A DNA stretch of 64,000 nt from the NCBI RefSeq assembly GCF_017876115.1, contig NZ_JAGINO010000006.1, forward strand, positions 124,001 through 188,000, read 5' to 3'. Below are positions 29,437 to 39,599 of this stretch, in pieces. How positions within the stretch are numbered: position 1 is the first letter of the stretch; each line of letters begins with the position of its first letter. The DNA comes from Azospirillum picis (GTDB taxonomy: Bacteria > Pseudomonadota > Alphaproteobacteria > Azospirillales > Azospirillaceae). The translations under genes were made by a program, and so were the position numbers. The notes below the pieces were generated by a model. That model saw only the letters and a program-made list of their open reading frames with translations, had not been told where the DNA came from and did not search any database.

Positions 29437-30012
29437 CTATTTTGCAGGCCCGTACCCTTCGAATCCCCCGTCGACTGCGGTCTTCCAGGGAGGACTCAAG
29501 GACAGGACGGTGGCCTGGACGGGGCAGTCGGGCTGGTGCGCCCCGGGCAGGTAGCCCAGGCTCATCAGGAACTCGCCGACGATCTCGCCGCCGGTGAAGC
29601 GGAAGGTGCGGGCGAACAGCTTCACCCAGTCCGGCTTGCCCAGCGGATGGTGGGCGCTCAACCAACCATGAAAGGATCCGTGGCTTTCCCGCAGGGCGAT
29701 GATCCGCCGGGCGTTCTCGATCACCGCATCCACCTTCAGCCGGTTGCGGATGATCCCCGCATCGGCGAGCAGGCGGGCGCGGTCCGCCTCGCCGTAGGCG
29801 GCCACGCGGTCGATGTCGAAGCCGTCGAAGGCGGCCCGGAAGGCGTCGCGCTTCTTCAGGATGGTCAGCCAGGAGAGGCCCGCCTGATTGATCTCCAGGA
29901 CGAGCCGCTCGAACAGCACCGAATCGTCGCTGCTGGGAAAGCCGTATTCGCCGTCATGGTAGGGGCCGTGATGGGGATGGCCGGGTGCGGCCGCGCAATA
30001 GGTCAGGCTCAC
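29437..30012 (-). CDS. tag: DNA-3-methyladenine glycosylase I
   Basis: Tag removes 3-methyladenine from alkylated DNA. The 191-residue protein has the HhH-fold family sequence: YHDGEYGFPSSDDSVLFERL near the N-terminus, LEINQAGLSWLTILKKRDAF, DIDRVAAYGE, and IIRNRLKVDAVIENA. It starts at GTG 30012. The zinc-binding N-terminal Cys (LTYCA) is present; the usual C-x2-C-like form is shortened. It sits between the DUF1467 gene and the small RNA, within a block whose order is otherwise conserved. The gap to the DUF1467 stop is 72 bp. Confidence 0.93.
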   Translation of the reverse strand: MSLTYCAAAPGHPHHGPYHDGEYGFPSSDDSVLFERLVLEINQAGLSWLTILKKRDAFRAAFDGFDIDRVAAYGEADRARLLADAGIIRNRLKVDAVIENARRIIALRESHGSFHGWLSAHHPLGKPDWVKLFARTFRFTGGEIVGEFLMSLGYLPGAHQPDCPVQATVLSLSPPWKTAVDGGFEGYGPAK

Positions 30013-30084
30013 CCCGACACCTCCGGTTATCAGACACGTCCGCGTTCGGGGCCGGCCGGTGGACCGCTCGCCGCCGCTGGGCTC

Positions 30085-30339
30085 CTACAGCATGTCCCGC
30101 GCCATCTCGCGGAAGGAGATAAGGCCGGACTGCTCCACCCCGAAGATAACCAGCCACACCACCGCCGCGACGACGGAGGTGATGGCGAACTTGCGCAGGA
30201 TGCGCGGTTCCACCGGCGCCGACGAGGCCATGCCGGGCTCCGGGGTCTCCGGCGTGCGCACGCCCCAGGGCAGGACGGCGAACAGCACCACCCACCAGAC
30301 GACGATGTAGACGAAGGCGCCCGTCACCCAGTTGTTCAT
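30085..30339 (-). CDS. DUF1467 small membrane protein
   Basis: The 84-residue protein has two membrane helices: GAFVYIVVWWVVLFAVLPWG and KFAITSVVAAVVWLVIFG, joined by a hydrophilic loop with RTPETPEPGMASSAP. The WWxVLFAVLPWGVRT stretch is the DUF1467 signature. The family is almost limited to alphaproteobacteria and its gene is typically between mce and proS, as seen here apart from inserts. The function is unknown. ATG 30339 lies 25 bp after mce, so co-transcription is likely. Confidence 0.9.
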   Translation of the reverse strand: MNNWVTGAFVYIVVWWVVLFAVLPWGVRTPETPEPGMASSAPVEPRILRKFAITSVVAAVVWLVIFGVEQSGLISFREMARDML

Positions 30340-30364
30340 CGCTGCTCTCCCAGGGTCCGGACGG

Positions 30365-30769
30365 TCAGGCCTGCTCCAGTTCCACCAGCGTGCCGCAGAA
30401 ATCCTTGGGATGAAGGAAGAGCACCGGCTTGTCGTGGGCGCCGATGCTGGGTTCCCCGTTGCCCAGCACGCGCGCACCCTGCTCCTTCAGGCGGTCGCGC
30501 GCGGCCAGGATGTCGTCGACCTCGTAGCAGATATGGTGGATGCCGCCCGAGGGGTTCTTCGCGAGAAAGCCGGCGATCGGCGAGCTGTCGCCATAGGGGT
30601 GCAGCAGCTCGATCTTGGTGTTGGGAAGCGTGACGAACACCACGGTGACGCCGTGCGGCGGCAGGTCGACGGGCTGCGACACCGCGGCGCCGAGGGTGTC
30701 ACGGTAGAGCGCCGTCGCCGCCGTCAGATCCGGGACGGCGATGGCGACATGGTTGAGCCTTCCGATCAT
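30365..30769 (-). CDS. mce: methylmalonyl-CoA epimerase
   Basis: Mce interconverts (S)- and (R)-methylmalonyl-CoA in propionyl-CoA metabolism. The 134-residue vicinal-oxygen-chelate protein has metal-binding His in GRLNHVAIAVPDL, Glu/His in KIELLHPYGD, and His in GGIHHICYEVDD and the closing LHPKDFCGTLVELEQ. ATG 30769 has a GGAGAGGAAG site upstream. It follows rnj by 54 bp in the conserved coaX-rnj-mce order. prpE at 52-54 kb acts earlier in the same pathway. Confidence 0.95.
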   Translation of the reverse strand: MIGRLNHVAIAVPDLTAATALYRDTLGAAVSQPVDLPPHGVTVVFVTLPNTKIELLHPYGDSSPIAGFLAKNPSGGIHHICYEVDDILAARDRLKEQGARVLGNGEPSIGAHDKPVLFLHPKDFCGTLVELEQA

Positions 30770-30823
30770 GCGCTTCCTCTCCAAGGCGGTTGTTCCGGCC
30801 CTTACGCGGGCTCTGCCACGCCC

Positions 30824-32539
30824 TTATACACGGACGAGATGGACCTCCGTCACCGGCTTCTTGCCGTGGGAGGCGTTGAAGCAGCGGCGCACCGCGATGC
30901 GCGCCGCTTCCTTGACTTGGGCATCCTCGGCCCGCGCCGGCTTCGGCAGCGACGCCACCGCCTCGCGCACGGCGTCGACCACATCCATCAGCAGGTCGCG
31001 GTCCGCGGCCTCGTCGACGAGCCCCATCACCGCCACCTGCGGGGCGGTCAGCAACTCGCCGGTCCCGGTCATCGCCAAGGTGACTACGGCGGCGCCGTTG
31101 TTCACCATCCGGTGGCGCGCCCGCATCATGCCGGTGTCGAGCGGCACCAGGCGCTTGCCGTCCACCGCCATGCGCCCGACCCGGACGTGGCCGACCATGC
31201 GTGCCCCGTCGGGGTGGTCGAGGCGGATCACCTGGCCGTTGGCCGGCACGAGGCTGTGGGGAACCTGACACCCTGCGGCCAGCGCCGCATGGGCCTGCTG
31301 GTGACGCTCCTCGCCATGGACCGGCACGGCGTTCAGCGGACGCACCCACTGGTACATCCGCACCAGCTCGTCGCGCGCCGGGTGGCCGGACACATGGACC
31401 GGCGCGTCGTCGGCGGTCACCAGCTCGACACCCAGGGCGACGAGCTGATTCTGCATGCGGCCGATCGCCCGTTCGTTGCCGGGGATTTCCCGTGACGAGA
31501 AGATGACGACGTCGCCGCGGGACATGGTGACCTGCGGATGGTCGTCGGCAGCGATGCGCGCGAGTGCCGAACGCGGCTCCCCCTGGCTGCCGGTGCAGAT
31601 CAGCACCAGCTTTTCCCGGGGGAGATAGCTGGCGTCATGTTCGGACAGGAACTTCGGCACGTCGGCCAGATAGCCGCTCTCCCGCGCCGCCTCGTTGATG
31701 CGCCACAGCGAGCGGCCGACCAGCGCGACATGGCGCCCGTGCGCTGCGGCGGCGTGGGCGATGCTCTCAAGCCGCGCGACGTTGGTGGCGAAGCAGCTCA
31801 CGGCGATCCGCCGGTCGGCGTACCGGCCGAACAGGTCCATCAGCGCGGCCCGCACCCTCGCCTCGGACCCCGAGGAACCCGGCACCAGCGCGTTGGTGCT
31901 GTCGCCGACCAGCGCCAGCACGCCCTCGTCGCCAATGGCGCGCAGCCGCGCCTCGTCGGCTGTGGCGCCGACCAGCGGATCGGGATCGAGCTTCCAATCG
32001 CCGGTGTGCAGCACGGTGCCGGCCGCGGTGCGGATCGCCAGGGCGTTCGGCTCCGGGATCGAGTGCGTCATCGTGACGAACTCGACGGAGAAGGGGCCGA
32101 GTTCGACCGTGCCGCCGAGCGCGACCTCGTGGATCGGCACGATGGAACTCAACCCGCGCTCCTGCAGCTTGGAACGCAGGAAGGCGGCGGTGAAGGGGGT
32201 GCAATAGACGGGACAGCGCAGCCCGGGCCAGAGATACTGGATGGCGCCGAGGTGGTCCTCGTGCGCATGGGTCAGCACCAGCCCGACGAGATCGTCGCGC
32301 CGCTCCGCGATGAAGGCCGGGTCGGGCATGATCACGTCAAGGCCGGGCATGGTGTCGTCGGCAAACGAGATGCCGAGATCGACCATCAGCCATTTCCCGC
32401 GATGGCCGTAGAGGTTGAGATTCATCCCGATCTCGCCGGAGCCGCCGAGCGGAACGAAGTAGAGCGCACCATCCTCCGGAACGAAGGGCTCCGCCGGGGT
32501 TTCGGGGCTTCCGGCGGCTGGCTTGGAGGATTGTGTCAT
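30824..32539 (-). CDS. rnj: ribonuclease J
   Basis: RNase J is a metallo-beta-lactamase/beta-CASP ribonuclease with endo- and 5'-exonuclease activity in RNA decay. The zinc motif HAHEDHLGA and the downstream HTGDWKLD are clear; the beta-CASP part includes VALVGRSLWR, LICTGSQGEPRSAL, VHVSGHPARDELVRM and NAVPVHGE. The 571-residue length fits, with an N-terminal SKPAAGSPETPAEP extension. ATG 32539 overlaps the coaX stop by 4 bp, so the two are coupled. This nuoN-birA-coaX-rnj-mce order is common in alphaproteobacteria. Confidence 0.95.
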   Translation of the reverse strand: MTQSSKPAAGSPETPAEPFVPEDGALYFVPLGGSGEIGMNLNLYGHRGKWLMVDLGISFADDTMPGLDVIMPDPAFIAERRDDLVGLVLTHAHEDHLGAIQYLWPGLRCPVYCTPFTAAFLRSKLQERGLSSIVPIHEVALGGTVELGPFSVEFVTMTHSIPEPNALAIRTAAGTVLHTGDWKLDPDPLVGATADEARLRAIGDEGVLALVGDSTNALVPGSSGSEARVRAALMDLFGRYADRRIAVSCFATNVARLESIAHAAAAHGRHVALVGRSLWRINEAARESGYLADVPKFLSEHDASYLPREKLVLICTGSQGEPRSALARIAADDHPQVTMSRGDVVIFSSREIPGNERAIGRMQNQLVALGVELVTADDAPVHVSGHPARDELVRMYQWVRPLNAVPVHGEERHQQAHAALAAGCQVPHSLVPANGQVIRLDHPDGARMVGHVRVGRMAVDGKRLVPLDTGMMRARHRMVNNGAAVVTLAMTGTGELLTAPQVAVMGLVDEAADRDLLMDVVDAVREAVASLPKPARAEDAQVKEAARIAVRRCFNASHGKKPVTEVHLVRV

Positions 32540-33309
32540 TGGACCGTGTTGCGCTTGTGGATCAGGAGGAGGCCGCGGAGCGTCAGCTCGTCGTCGGTGT
32601 GTTCGATGACATGGGTGGCCTTGGCGAAAAGAACAGCGAGGCCGCCGGTTGCCACCACCCGCATCGGTTCGCCGTACTCCGCCCGGATGCGGGCGACCAG
32701 CCCTTCGATCAGGCCGACATACCCCCAGAAGATGCCGGACTGCATGCAGTCGATCGTGTTCTTGCCGATGACCACCGGCGGCGGCTGGATCTCCACCCGC
32801 GGCAGCTTGGAGGCCGCCCGCTGCAGCGCCTCCAGCGACAGGTTCAGGCCGGGCGCGATGACGCCGCCGCGATAGTTCCCGTCGGCGTCGACCACGTCGA
32901 AGGTCGTCGCGGTGCCGAAATCGATGACGATCAGCGGGGTCTGATAGGCCGCGGCAGCCGCGACGGTGTTGACCAGGCGGTCGGCACCGACCTCCTCGGG
33001 ACGGTCGACCAGCGCCCTGGTGCCGAGTTCCACGCCGGGCTGGCCGACGATCACGGGATCGCAGCCGAAATGATCCTTGCACAGCCGCTTCAGATTGAAG
33101 GTGGCCCCCGGCACGACGCTGGCGACGATCGCCGCCCGGATGTCCGCCGGCTTCAACTCCTTCAGCGCCATCAGGTGGGTGAGCCACACCATGTATTCGT
33201 CCGCGGTGCGTTTGGGATCGGTCGCCGTCCGCCAGATCCCTCGCTGGCGGTCACCGTCATAAATGGCGAACACCACGTTCGTGTTTCCGGCGTCGATGGC
33301 GAGAAGCAT
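32536..33309 (-). CDS. coaX: type III pantothenate kinase
   Basis: CoaX phosphorylates pantothenate, the first step of coenzyme A synthesis. It is an ASKHA-fold kinase; signs are the N-terminal phosphate loop LLAIDAGNTNVVFAIYDG, the GADRLVNTVAAA block, IVIDFGTATTFDVVDADG with its catalytic Asp, and GGVIAPGLNLSLEAL. The 257-residue length is normal. It lies 34 bp after birA and overlaps rnj by 4 bp. Type III enzymes are insensitive to CoA feedback, unlike CoaA. Confidence 0.96.
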   Translation of the reverse strand: MLLAIDAGNTNVVFAIYDGDRQRGIWRTATDPKRTADEYMVWLTHLMALKELKPADIRAAIVASVVPGATFNLKRLCKDHFGCDPVIVGQPGVELGTRALVDRPEEVGADRLVNTVAAAAAYQTPLIVIDFGTATTFDVVDADGNYRGGVIAPGLNLSLEALQRAASKLPRVEIQPPPVVIGKNTIDCMQSGIFWGYVGLIEGLVARIRAEYGEPMRVVATGGLAVLFAKATHVIEHTDDELTLRGLLLIHKRNTVQ

Positions 33310-33343
33310 GGTCGAATCCGTGAAGGCTCAAAGAAGTCGGGCG

Positions 33344-34138
33344 TTATCCGGTCGGCGGTCCGGGAAAGAACACGTCGCCGGCGGCGATCCGCTGGCGTGG
33401 GCCGCCGTCCGTCGGATCAAGCAACAGAACGCCGTCGCTGTCCAGATCGGCGAAAGTCCCGGGGATCGTCCGATCGGCCAAGCGGACGAGGATAGGCTGG
33501 CCCAATCCGCGGGCACGGTCGAGCCATGCCTGGCGAAGGGGCGCGAATCCGTGCGCGAGCCAGCACGAGTACCAGACCGACAGATGCCCGAGGTAGATTT
33601 CCAGCAGATCGCCGGCCGCCATCTGCGGAGCGCCCTCGGCGATCAGAGAGGTCGCCTCGTAGCCGCTCGTCGCGGGAAAATGCCGCAGGTTGATGCCGAC
33701 GCCCAGCACCAGCCAAGCCACGTCGCCGTCCGACCCCTGCTCCGATTCGAGCAGGATCCCGGAGAGCTTGCGGTCGCGCACGAGGACGTCGTTGGGCCAT
33801 TTGCACCGGACGCCGTCCGGGTCGGGCAACACCGACTCGGCGGTCTCGGCGATGGCCAGGGCGGCCAGGAAGGAGATCTGAGCCGCGGTGCCCGGCGGGC
33901 GGGCGGGACGCAGGATGACGCTGCTGTAGAGGTTGCCCTCCGGCGAACTCCAGGCACGGCCGCGGCGGCCCCGTCCGCTTTCCTGCCGGCGCGCCCACAC
34001 CACCGTGCCTTCGCCGGCCCCTGAACGCGCCAGGGCCTTCGCCTCGTCGTTGGTGCTGCCGACGGAGTCGAAGGCCCTGATGTGGAAGCCTGGAGGCAGG
34101 CGCAGACGCGCCGCCTCCGCTTCGGTCGAGGATGTCAT
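33344..34138 (-). CDS. birA: biotin--[acetyl-CoA-carboxylase] ligase (no DNA-binding domain)
   Basis: BirA attaches biotin to the carboxyl-carrier protein of biotin-dependent carboxylases such as acetyl- and propionyl-CoA carboxylase. The 264-residue catalytic domain shows SVGSTNDEAKALA, the biotin/ATP loop GRGRRGRAW, NLYSSVILRP, and KWPNDVLVRDRKLSGILL. The N-terminal helix-turn-helix of the E. coli repressor type is missing, so it is ligase only. The start is ATG 34138, 10 bp after the nuoN stop, suggesting read-through from the nuo operon. Confidence 0.95.
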   Translation of the reverse strand: MTSSTEAEAARLRLPPGFHIRAFDSVGSTNDEAKALARSGAGEGTVVWARRQESGRGRRGRAWSSPEGNLYSSVILRPARPPGTAAQISFLAALAIAETAESVLPDPDGVRCKWPNDVLVRDRKLSGILLESEQGSDGDVAWLVLGVGINLRHFPATSGYEATSLIAEGAPQMAAGDLLEIYLGHLSVWYSCWLAHGFAPLRQAWLDRARGLGQPILVRLADRTIPGTFADLDSDGVLLLDPTDGGPRQRIAAGDVFFPGPPTG

Positions 34139-34148
34139 CTGTGCGCCG

Positions 34149-35597
34149 TCACCCGGCGAACAGCGCCGCTGCGGCGGCCGCCGCTCCGTTCAGGATCGGC
34201 GCGGGGGCGACGAAGAACAGCAGCGTGAAGGCACTGGTGATGACCAGGACGCCGGTCATGCCGTCGTCGTCCACCTTGTCGACCACCACCGACGGCTCAT
34301 CGAAATACATGATCTTGATGATGCGCAGGTAGTAGAAGGCGCCGACGACGCTGGTCAGCACGCCGACCACGGCCAGCGTGTATTCCTGCGCCGCGATGGC
34401 GGCCAGGAAAACGTACAGCTTGCCGAAGAAGCCGGCCATCGGCGGGATGCCCGCCATGGAGAACATGAAGATCGCCATGGTCGCGGCCAGCATCGGGTTG
34501 GTCTTGGACAGGCCGGAGAAGTCCTTGATCTCCTCCAGCATCCGGCCCTTGGCCTTCATGCTGAGGATGACGGCGAAGGCGCCGATGTTCATGGCGATGT
34601 AGAGCGCCATGTAGATCAGCACGCCGCGCACGCCGTCCTGGGTGCCGGTGGTCAGGCCGACCAGCGCGTAGCCGATGTGGCCGATCGAGCTGTAGGCCAT
34701 CAGGCGCTTGATGTTGGTCTGCATGATGGCGACGAAGGAGCCGATCACCATCGACAGGATGGCGGTGGCGACCAGCACCTGGTGCCACTGGGCGGCCAGA
34801 TGGCCGAACGGCTCCATCACCACGCGGGTCAGCAGCGCGATCGCCGCGACCTTCGGCGCCGCCGCGAAGAAGGCGGTCACCGGCGTCGGGGCGCCCTCGT
34901 AGACGTCCGGCGTCCACATGTGGAACGGCGCGGCCGACACCTTGAAGGCCAGGCCGGCCATCACGAAGACCAGGCCGATCACCACGCCGGTCGAGACATG
35001 GGCGCCACCGGCGAACAGGGCGGCCACCTTGTCGAAGGAAGTCGTGCCGGCGAAGCCGTAGACCAGCGAGGCGCCGTACAGCAGCATGCCGGAGGACAGG
35101 GCGCCGAGGACGAAGTACTTCAGGCCGGCTTCCGACGACTTGGCATGGTCGCGGCGGAAGGCCGCGATCACGTAGAGCGCCAGGCTCTGCGTCTCCAGAC
35201 CGACATACAGCGAGATGAAGTCGTTGGCCGACACCATCATCAGCATGCCGAGCGTGGCGAACAGCATCAGCACCGGGAACTCGAAGCGCGCCATCTGCTC
35301 CCGCTCGTTGAAGCCGAGCGAGAGGATGACGGCGAAGGCGGCGGACACCAGCACCAGCACCTTCATGAAGACGCCGAAGGCGTCCATCACGAACATGCCG
35401 TTGAAGGTGACCACCCGGCCGGCGCCGTAGCCCATCGACAGGACGGCGGCCAGCAGCATGCAGACGATCGCCAGGTAGGACACCGGACGGGTGAAGCCGT
35501 CGCCGCGGAAGACGCCCAGCATCAGCAGGGCGATGCCGGACAGGGCAAGGAAGATCTCCGGCAGGGCCGGCCAGATGTCGGGAAACGCTGCGGTCAT
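34149..35597 (-). CDS. nuoN: NADH-quinone oxidoreductase subunit N
   Basis: NuoN is one of three antiporter-like membrane subunits of complex I that pump protons. The 482-residue protein has about 14 helices and the family key residues: Lys in [15 protein letters not shown] and [20 protein letters not shown], with [11 protein letters not shown] following. ATG 35597 ([14 protein letters not shown]) has a GAGGGG site upstream and is preferred over the longer frame to 35645, which overlaps nuoM. It is the last nuo gene in the operon; birA follows 10 bp later. Confidence 0.96.
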   Translation of the reverse strand: MTAAFPDIWPALPEIFLALSGIALLMLGVFRGDGFTRPVSYLAIVCMLLAAVLSMGYGAGRVVTFNGMFVMDAFGVFMKVLVLVSAAFAVILSLGFNEREQMARFEFPVLMLFATLGMLMMVSANDFISLYVGLETQSLALYVIAAFRRDHAKSSEAGLKYFVLGALSSGMLLYGASLVYGFAGTTSFDKVAALFAGGAHVSTGVVIGLVFVMAGLAFKVSAAPFHMWTPDVYEGAPTPVTAFFAAAPKVAAIALLTRVVMEPFGHLAAQWHQVLVATAILSMVIGSFVAIMQTNIKRLMAYSSIGHIGYALVGLTTGTQDGVRGVLIYMALYIAMNIGAFAVILSMKAKGRMLEEIKDFSGLSKTNPMLAATMAIFMFSMAGIPPMAGFFGKLYVFLAAIAAQEYTLAVVGVLTSVVGAFYYLRIIKIMYFDEPSVVVDKVDDDGMTGVLVITSAFTLLFFVAPAPILNGAAAAAAALFAG

Positions 35598-35610
35598 GTC
35601 GAAGAACCCC

Positions 35611-37137
35611 TCACCGCTCGGCGACCGAAACGCCGGACGCGGCATGCGCGGCGGCCAGCTTGGTCTGGTAGGTCTGGATCAACTGCTCGACCGATGCCGA
35701 GGTGACGTTCAGGAAGCTGCTGGGATAGACGCCCATCCACAGGACGACGGCGATCAGCGGCAGGAACACCGCGATCTCGCGCGGGGTCATGTCGAACATC
35801 GCCTTGACGTCGGGCTTGGTCAGCTTGCCGTAGACGATGCGGCGGTACAGCCACAGCGCGTAGGCGGCGCCCAGCACCATGCCGGTGGCGGCGAGAGCGG
35901 CCACCCAGGTGTTGTCGCGGAAGACGCCCAGCAGCACCAGGAACTCGCCGACGAAGCCGGCGGTGCCCGGCAGGCCGACCGAGGCCATCGTCATGAACAG
36001 GAAGACGACGGCATACTTCGGCATGTTCTTCACGAGGCCGCCGTAGCGGGCGATCTCGCGGGTGTGCAGCCGGTCGTAGACGACGCCGACGCACAGGAAC
36101 AGCGCACCCGACACCACGCCGTGCGACAGCATCTGGAACACCGAACCTTCGATGCCCTGCTGGTTCAGCGCGAACATGCCGATGGTGACGAAGCCCATGT
36201 GGGCGACCGACGAGTAGGCGATCAGCTTCTTCATGTCCTCCTGGGCGAGGGCGACCAGCGAGGTGTAGATCACGGCGACGACCGACAGGGTGTAGATCAG
36301 CGGCGCGAAATATTCGGTCGCCTCCGGCAGCATCGGGATGTTGAAGCGCAGGAAGCCGTAGCCGCCCATCTTCAGCAGGACGCCGGCCAGGATGACCGAA
36401 CCGGCGGTCGGCGCCTCGACGTGGGCGTCCGGCAGCCAGGTGTGAACCGGCCACATCGGCACCTTCACCGCGAAGGAAGCGAAGAAGGCAAGCCACAACC
36501 AGAGCTGCATGGAGCGCGGGAACTGGGTGGCGGTGATGGTCGGGATGTCGGTGGTGCCGGCCACATAGTACATGGCCAGGATCGCCAGCAGCATCAGGAC
36601 CGAGCCGAGCAGCGTGTAGAGGAAGAACTTGAAGGCGGCGTAGACGCGGCGCGGGCCGCCCCAGACACCGATGATCAGGAACATCGGGATCAGGACGCCT
36701 TCGAAGAACATGTAGAACAGCACGAAGTCCAGCGCGCAGAACATCCCGATCATCAGGGTTTCCAGCGCGAGGAAGGCCATCATGTATTCCTTCACCCGGA
36801 CCTGCACCGACTCCCAGCTCGCCAGGATGCACAGCGGCATCAGGAAGCCCGACAGGACGACGAACAGCACCGAGATGCCGTCGACGCCCATGTGGTAGTT
36901 GATGCCGAAGTCCGGGATCCAGGCCGCCTTCTCCACCATCTGGTAGTTCGGGTTGCGCGGATCGAAGTTGGCCCAGACGAGCAGGGTCAGCACGAAATTG
37001 ACGAGCGTCGTCCACAGCGAGATGTAGCGCACGTTCCGCAGCACGTCGGGGGAGTTGCCCCGGCAGAACAGCAGGATCAGCGCGACACCGACGAGCGGCA
37101 GGAAGGTCGCGAACGACAGGATCGGCCAGCTAGCCAT
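35611..37137 (-). CDS. nuoM: NADH-quinone oxidoreductase subunit M
   Basis: NuoM is the middle antiporter-like proton-pumping subunit of complex I. The 508-residue product shows the conserved Glu in [18 protein letters not shown], Lys in [30 protein letters not shown] (split blocks), and [15 protein letters not shown]. About 14 helices are expected. It lies 25 bp after nuoL and 13 bp before nuoN. Length and motifs are standard. Confidence 0.97.
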   Translation of the reverse strand: MASWPILSFATFLPLVGVALILLFCRGNSPDVLRNVRYISLWTTLVNFVLTLLVWANFDPRNPNYQMVEKAAWIPDFGINYHMGVDGISVLFVVLSGFLMPLCILASWESVQVRVKEYMMAFLALETLMIGMFCALDFVLFYMFFEGVLIPMFLIIGVWGGPRRVYAAFKFFLYTLLGSVLMLLAILAMYYVAGTTDIPTITATQFPRSMQLWLWLAFFASFAVKVPMWPVHTWLPDAHVEAPTAGSVILAGVLLKMGGYGFLRFNIPMLPEATEYFAPLIYTLSVVAVIYTSLVALAQEDMKKLIAYSSVAHMGFVTIGMFALNQQGIEGSVFQMLSHGVVSGALFLCVGVVYDRLHTREIARYGGLVKNMPKYAVVFLFMTMASVGLPGTAGFVGEFLVLLGVFRDNTWVAALAATGMVLGAAYALWLYRRIVYGKLTKPDVKAMFDMTPREIAVFLPLIAVVLWMGVYPSSFLNVTSASVEQLIQTYQTKLAAAHAASGVSVAER

Positions 37138-37162
37138 TGTTGTTGTTCTCCCTCGAAACCGC

Positions 37163-39280
37163 TCAGCCGAAGACCGACAGCCAGGCGACGAACAGGACGA
37201 CCCCGATCACCATGGCAAAGGCGTAGTGGTAGACATACCCGGACTGCAGCCGGCTGGCACGGGCCGCCACGTCGCGGGTGGCGGCGGCGATGCCGTCCGG
37301 CCCGACGCCGTCGATCACCGCACCGTCGCCCGACTTCCACAGGCCGTAGCCGAGCGCCTTGGCCGGACGGGTGAACAGGCGGTCGTACAGCTCGTCGAAG
37401 TACCACTTGTTGTAGAGGAAGCGGTGGATGCCGCCGAAGGTGCCGGCGATCTTGCCCGGCAGATGCGGCATCTGGACGTAGCCGATGTAGGCCATCGCGA
37501 TGCCGAGCAGGCCGACGACCAGCGGCGCCAGCGCCACCCAGCCGGGGGTATGGTGATGGGCGGCCTCGATCGGGTCGTGGCCGTGCAGCACGGTGAGGGC
37601 CTGGCCCCAGAACTCGGCGCGGGCCTCGCCGATAAACCACTGGTGGAAGCCGACGCCGGCGAACAGCGCGCCCAGCGTCAGGACCGCCAGCGGGACCAGC
37701 ATGACGACCGGCGATTCATGGGCGTGGTCGTAGACTTCCTTGTCCATCCGCGGCGTGCCGTGGAAGGTCATGAACAGCAGGCGCCAGGAGTAGAAGGCGG
37801 TCAGCAGCGCCGCGGCGATGCCGAGAGCGAAGGCGAAGCGCCCCACCCCGCTGCCCGACGCGAAGGCCGCCTCCAGGATCATGTCCTTGGAATAGTAGCC
37901 GGCGAAGAAGGGCAGACCGGCCAGCGCCAGGTTGCCGATCCACATCACCGCGTAGGTGAAGGGGATCTTGCGCCAGACGCCGCCCATCTTGCGCATGTCC
38001 TGCTCGTGGTGCAGGGCGTGGATGACCGAGCCGGCGCCGAGGAACAGCAGCGCCTTGAAGAAGGCATGCGTGAACAGGTGGAACATGGCCGCACCGTAGG
38101 CGGAAACGCCGGCGGCGAAGAACATGTAGCCGAGCTGCGACATCGTCGAATAGGCGATGACGCGCTTGATGTCGAACTGGGTGAAACCGATGGTCGCGGC
38201 GACGAAGGCGGTCAGGCCGCCGACGACCGTCACCACTTCGAGCGCCGTCGGGGCGTATTCGAAGACCGGCGACAGACGGCAGACCATGAAGACGCCGGCG
38301 GTCACCATGGTGGCCGCGTGGATGAGCGCCGACACCGGGGTCGGGCCTTCCATGGCGTCGGGCAGCCAGGTGTGCAGGCCGAGCTGCGCCGACTTGCCCA
38401 TCGCGCCCATGAACAGCAGCAGGCAGGCGACGGTCAGGCCGTTGAAGTCCCAGCTCAGGAAATGCAGCGTCTGGCCGGTCAGCGTCGGCGCCTTGGCGAA
38501 GATCGTGTCGAACTGGACGGAACCGGTCAGCACGAAGATCGCGAAGATGCCGAGCGCGAAACCGAAGTCGCCGACGCGGTTGACCAGGAAGGCCTTCATC
38601 GCGGCGTTGTTGGCCGACGGCTTCTCGTACCAGAAGTTGATCAGCAGGTAGGAGGCCAGGCCGACGCCCTCCCAGCCGAAGAAGAGCTGGACCAGGTTGT
38701 CCGCGGTCACCAGCATCAGCATGGCGAAGGTGAACAGCGACAGGTAGCCCATGAAGCGCGGCTTCTGCGGGTCGTCGGCCATGTAGCCGATCGAGTAGAC
38801 GTGCACGCAGGCCGACACGGTGTTGACGACGATCAGCATCACCGCGGTGAGCTGGTCGACGCGCAGCGCCCACTTCACGTCGAGCGTGCCGCTCTGGATC
38901 CAGGTCATCAACTCAATCGTGCGGGGGTGACCGCCGACGGCGACGTCGAAGAACAGGATCCAGGAGAGCACGGCCGACACCAGCACGGCACCGGCGGTGA
39001 CGAACTGCGCCGCGCGGTCGCCGGCGGTGGGCGGCCCGGCGACGACATGGTGGTCGTCGTGGGCATCGTCATGCGCCTGGTTCAGTTCGTCGTGCGAGAT
39101 GTGGTGGGCGTGGTCGTCATGGGCGTGCGCGATCTGCGCATGCCCGTGGCCGTGCCCGTGGTCATCATGGCCATGGCCATGACCGGCCGCCGCCGGCTCG
39201 GCCTTCGGCCCGCCGAACAGCGCGATCGATCCGGCGACGAGGAACGCCAGGAGCGGAAGGAATACGACTAGCACTTCCAT
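37163..39280 (-). CDS. nuoL: NADH-quinone oxidoreductase subunit L with His-rich loop
   Basis: NuoL is the distal antiporter-like subunit of complex I, with the long lateral helix. Typical blocks include [50 protein letters not shown] (split) and [16 protein letters not shown]. At 705 residues it is longer than common NuoL. Part of the excess is an unusual loop between the first two helices (residues 34-78) with 17 His and 9 Asp. ATG 39280 is the normal start [17 protein letters not shown]. It lies 9 bp after nuoK. Confidence 0.97.
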   Translation of the reverse strand: MEVLVVFLPLLAFLVAGSIALFGGPKAEPAAAGHGHGHDDHGHGHGHAQIAHAHDDHAHHISHDELNQAHDDAHDDHHVVAGPPTAGDRAAQFVTAGAVLVSAVLSWILFFDVAVGGHPRTIELMTWIQSGTLDVKWALRVDQLTAVMLIVVNTVSACVHVYSIGYMADDPQKPRFMGYLSLFTFAMLMLVTADNLVQLFFGWEGVGLASYLLINFWYEKPSANNAAMKAFLVNRVGDFGFALGIFAIFVLTGSVQFDTIFAKAPTLTGQTLHFLSWDFNGLTVACLLLFMGAMGKSAQLGLHTWLPDAMEGPTPVSALIHAATMVTAGVFMVCRLSPVFEYAPTALEVVTVVGGLTAFVAATIGFTQFDIKRVIAYSTMSQLGYMFFAAGVSAYGAAMFHLFTHAFFKALLFLGAGSVIHALHHEQDMRKMGGVWRKIPFTYAVMWIGNLALAGLPFFAGYYSKDMILEAAFASGSGVGRFAFALGIAAALLTAFYSWRLLFMTFHGTPRMDKEVYDHAHESPVVMLVPLAVLTLGALFAGVGFHQWFIGEARAEFWGQALTVLHGHDPIEAAHHHTPGWVALAPLVVGLLGIAMAYIGYVQMPHLPGKIAGTFGGIHRFLYNKWYFDELYDRLFTRPAKALGYGLWKSGDGAVIDGVGPDGIAAATRDVAARASRLQSGYVYHYAFAMVIGVVLFVAWLSVFG

Positions 39281-39289
39281 GGCGCCGCC

Positions 39290-39598
39290 TCAGCCCTTCA
39301 TCATGTTGATGTCTTCGACTCGGATCGAGCCGCGGTTGCGGAAGTAGACCACCAGGATGGCGAGGCCGATCGCCGCCTCGGCGGCGGCGACGGTCAGGAT
39401 GATCATGGCGAAGATCTGGCCGACCAGGTCATGCAGGAAGGTCGAGAAGGCGACGAGGTTGAGGTTCACCGCCAGCAGCATCATCTCGATGGACATCAGG
39501 ATGATGATGACGTTCTTCCGGTTCAGGAAGATCCCGAGCACGCCGAGCGTGAAGATGATGGCCGAGACCGTCAGGTAATGTCCGAGACCGATCTCCAT
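39290..39598 (-). CDS. nuoK: NADH-quinone oxidoreductase subunit K
   Basis: NuoK is a small three-helix membrane subunit of complex I with two conserved Glu in the membrane. The 102-residue product shows [40 protein letters not shown] (Glu in the second helix), and [20 protein letters not shown] (Glu in the third). ATG 39598 overlaps the end of nuoJ by two or three bases of the frame boundary region (nuoJ stop begins at 39602 on its strand and ends at 39600), leaving one base between. Confidence 0.96.
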   Translation of the reverse strand: MEIGLGHYLTVSAIIFTLGVLGIFLNRKNVIIILMSIEMMLLAVNLNLVAFSTFLHDLVGQIFAMIILTVAAAEAAIGLAILVVYFRNRGSIRVEDINMMKG

Positions 39599-39599
39599 G

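Noticed and set aside
35491..39271. Long plus-strand ORFs opposite nuoM and nuoL
   Set aside because: Runs of His/Gln/Asp/Arg reflect the reverse complement of membrane-helix codons; nuoL and nuoM have complete family motifs.
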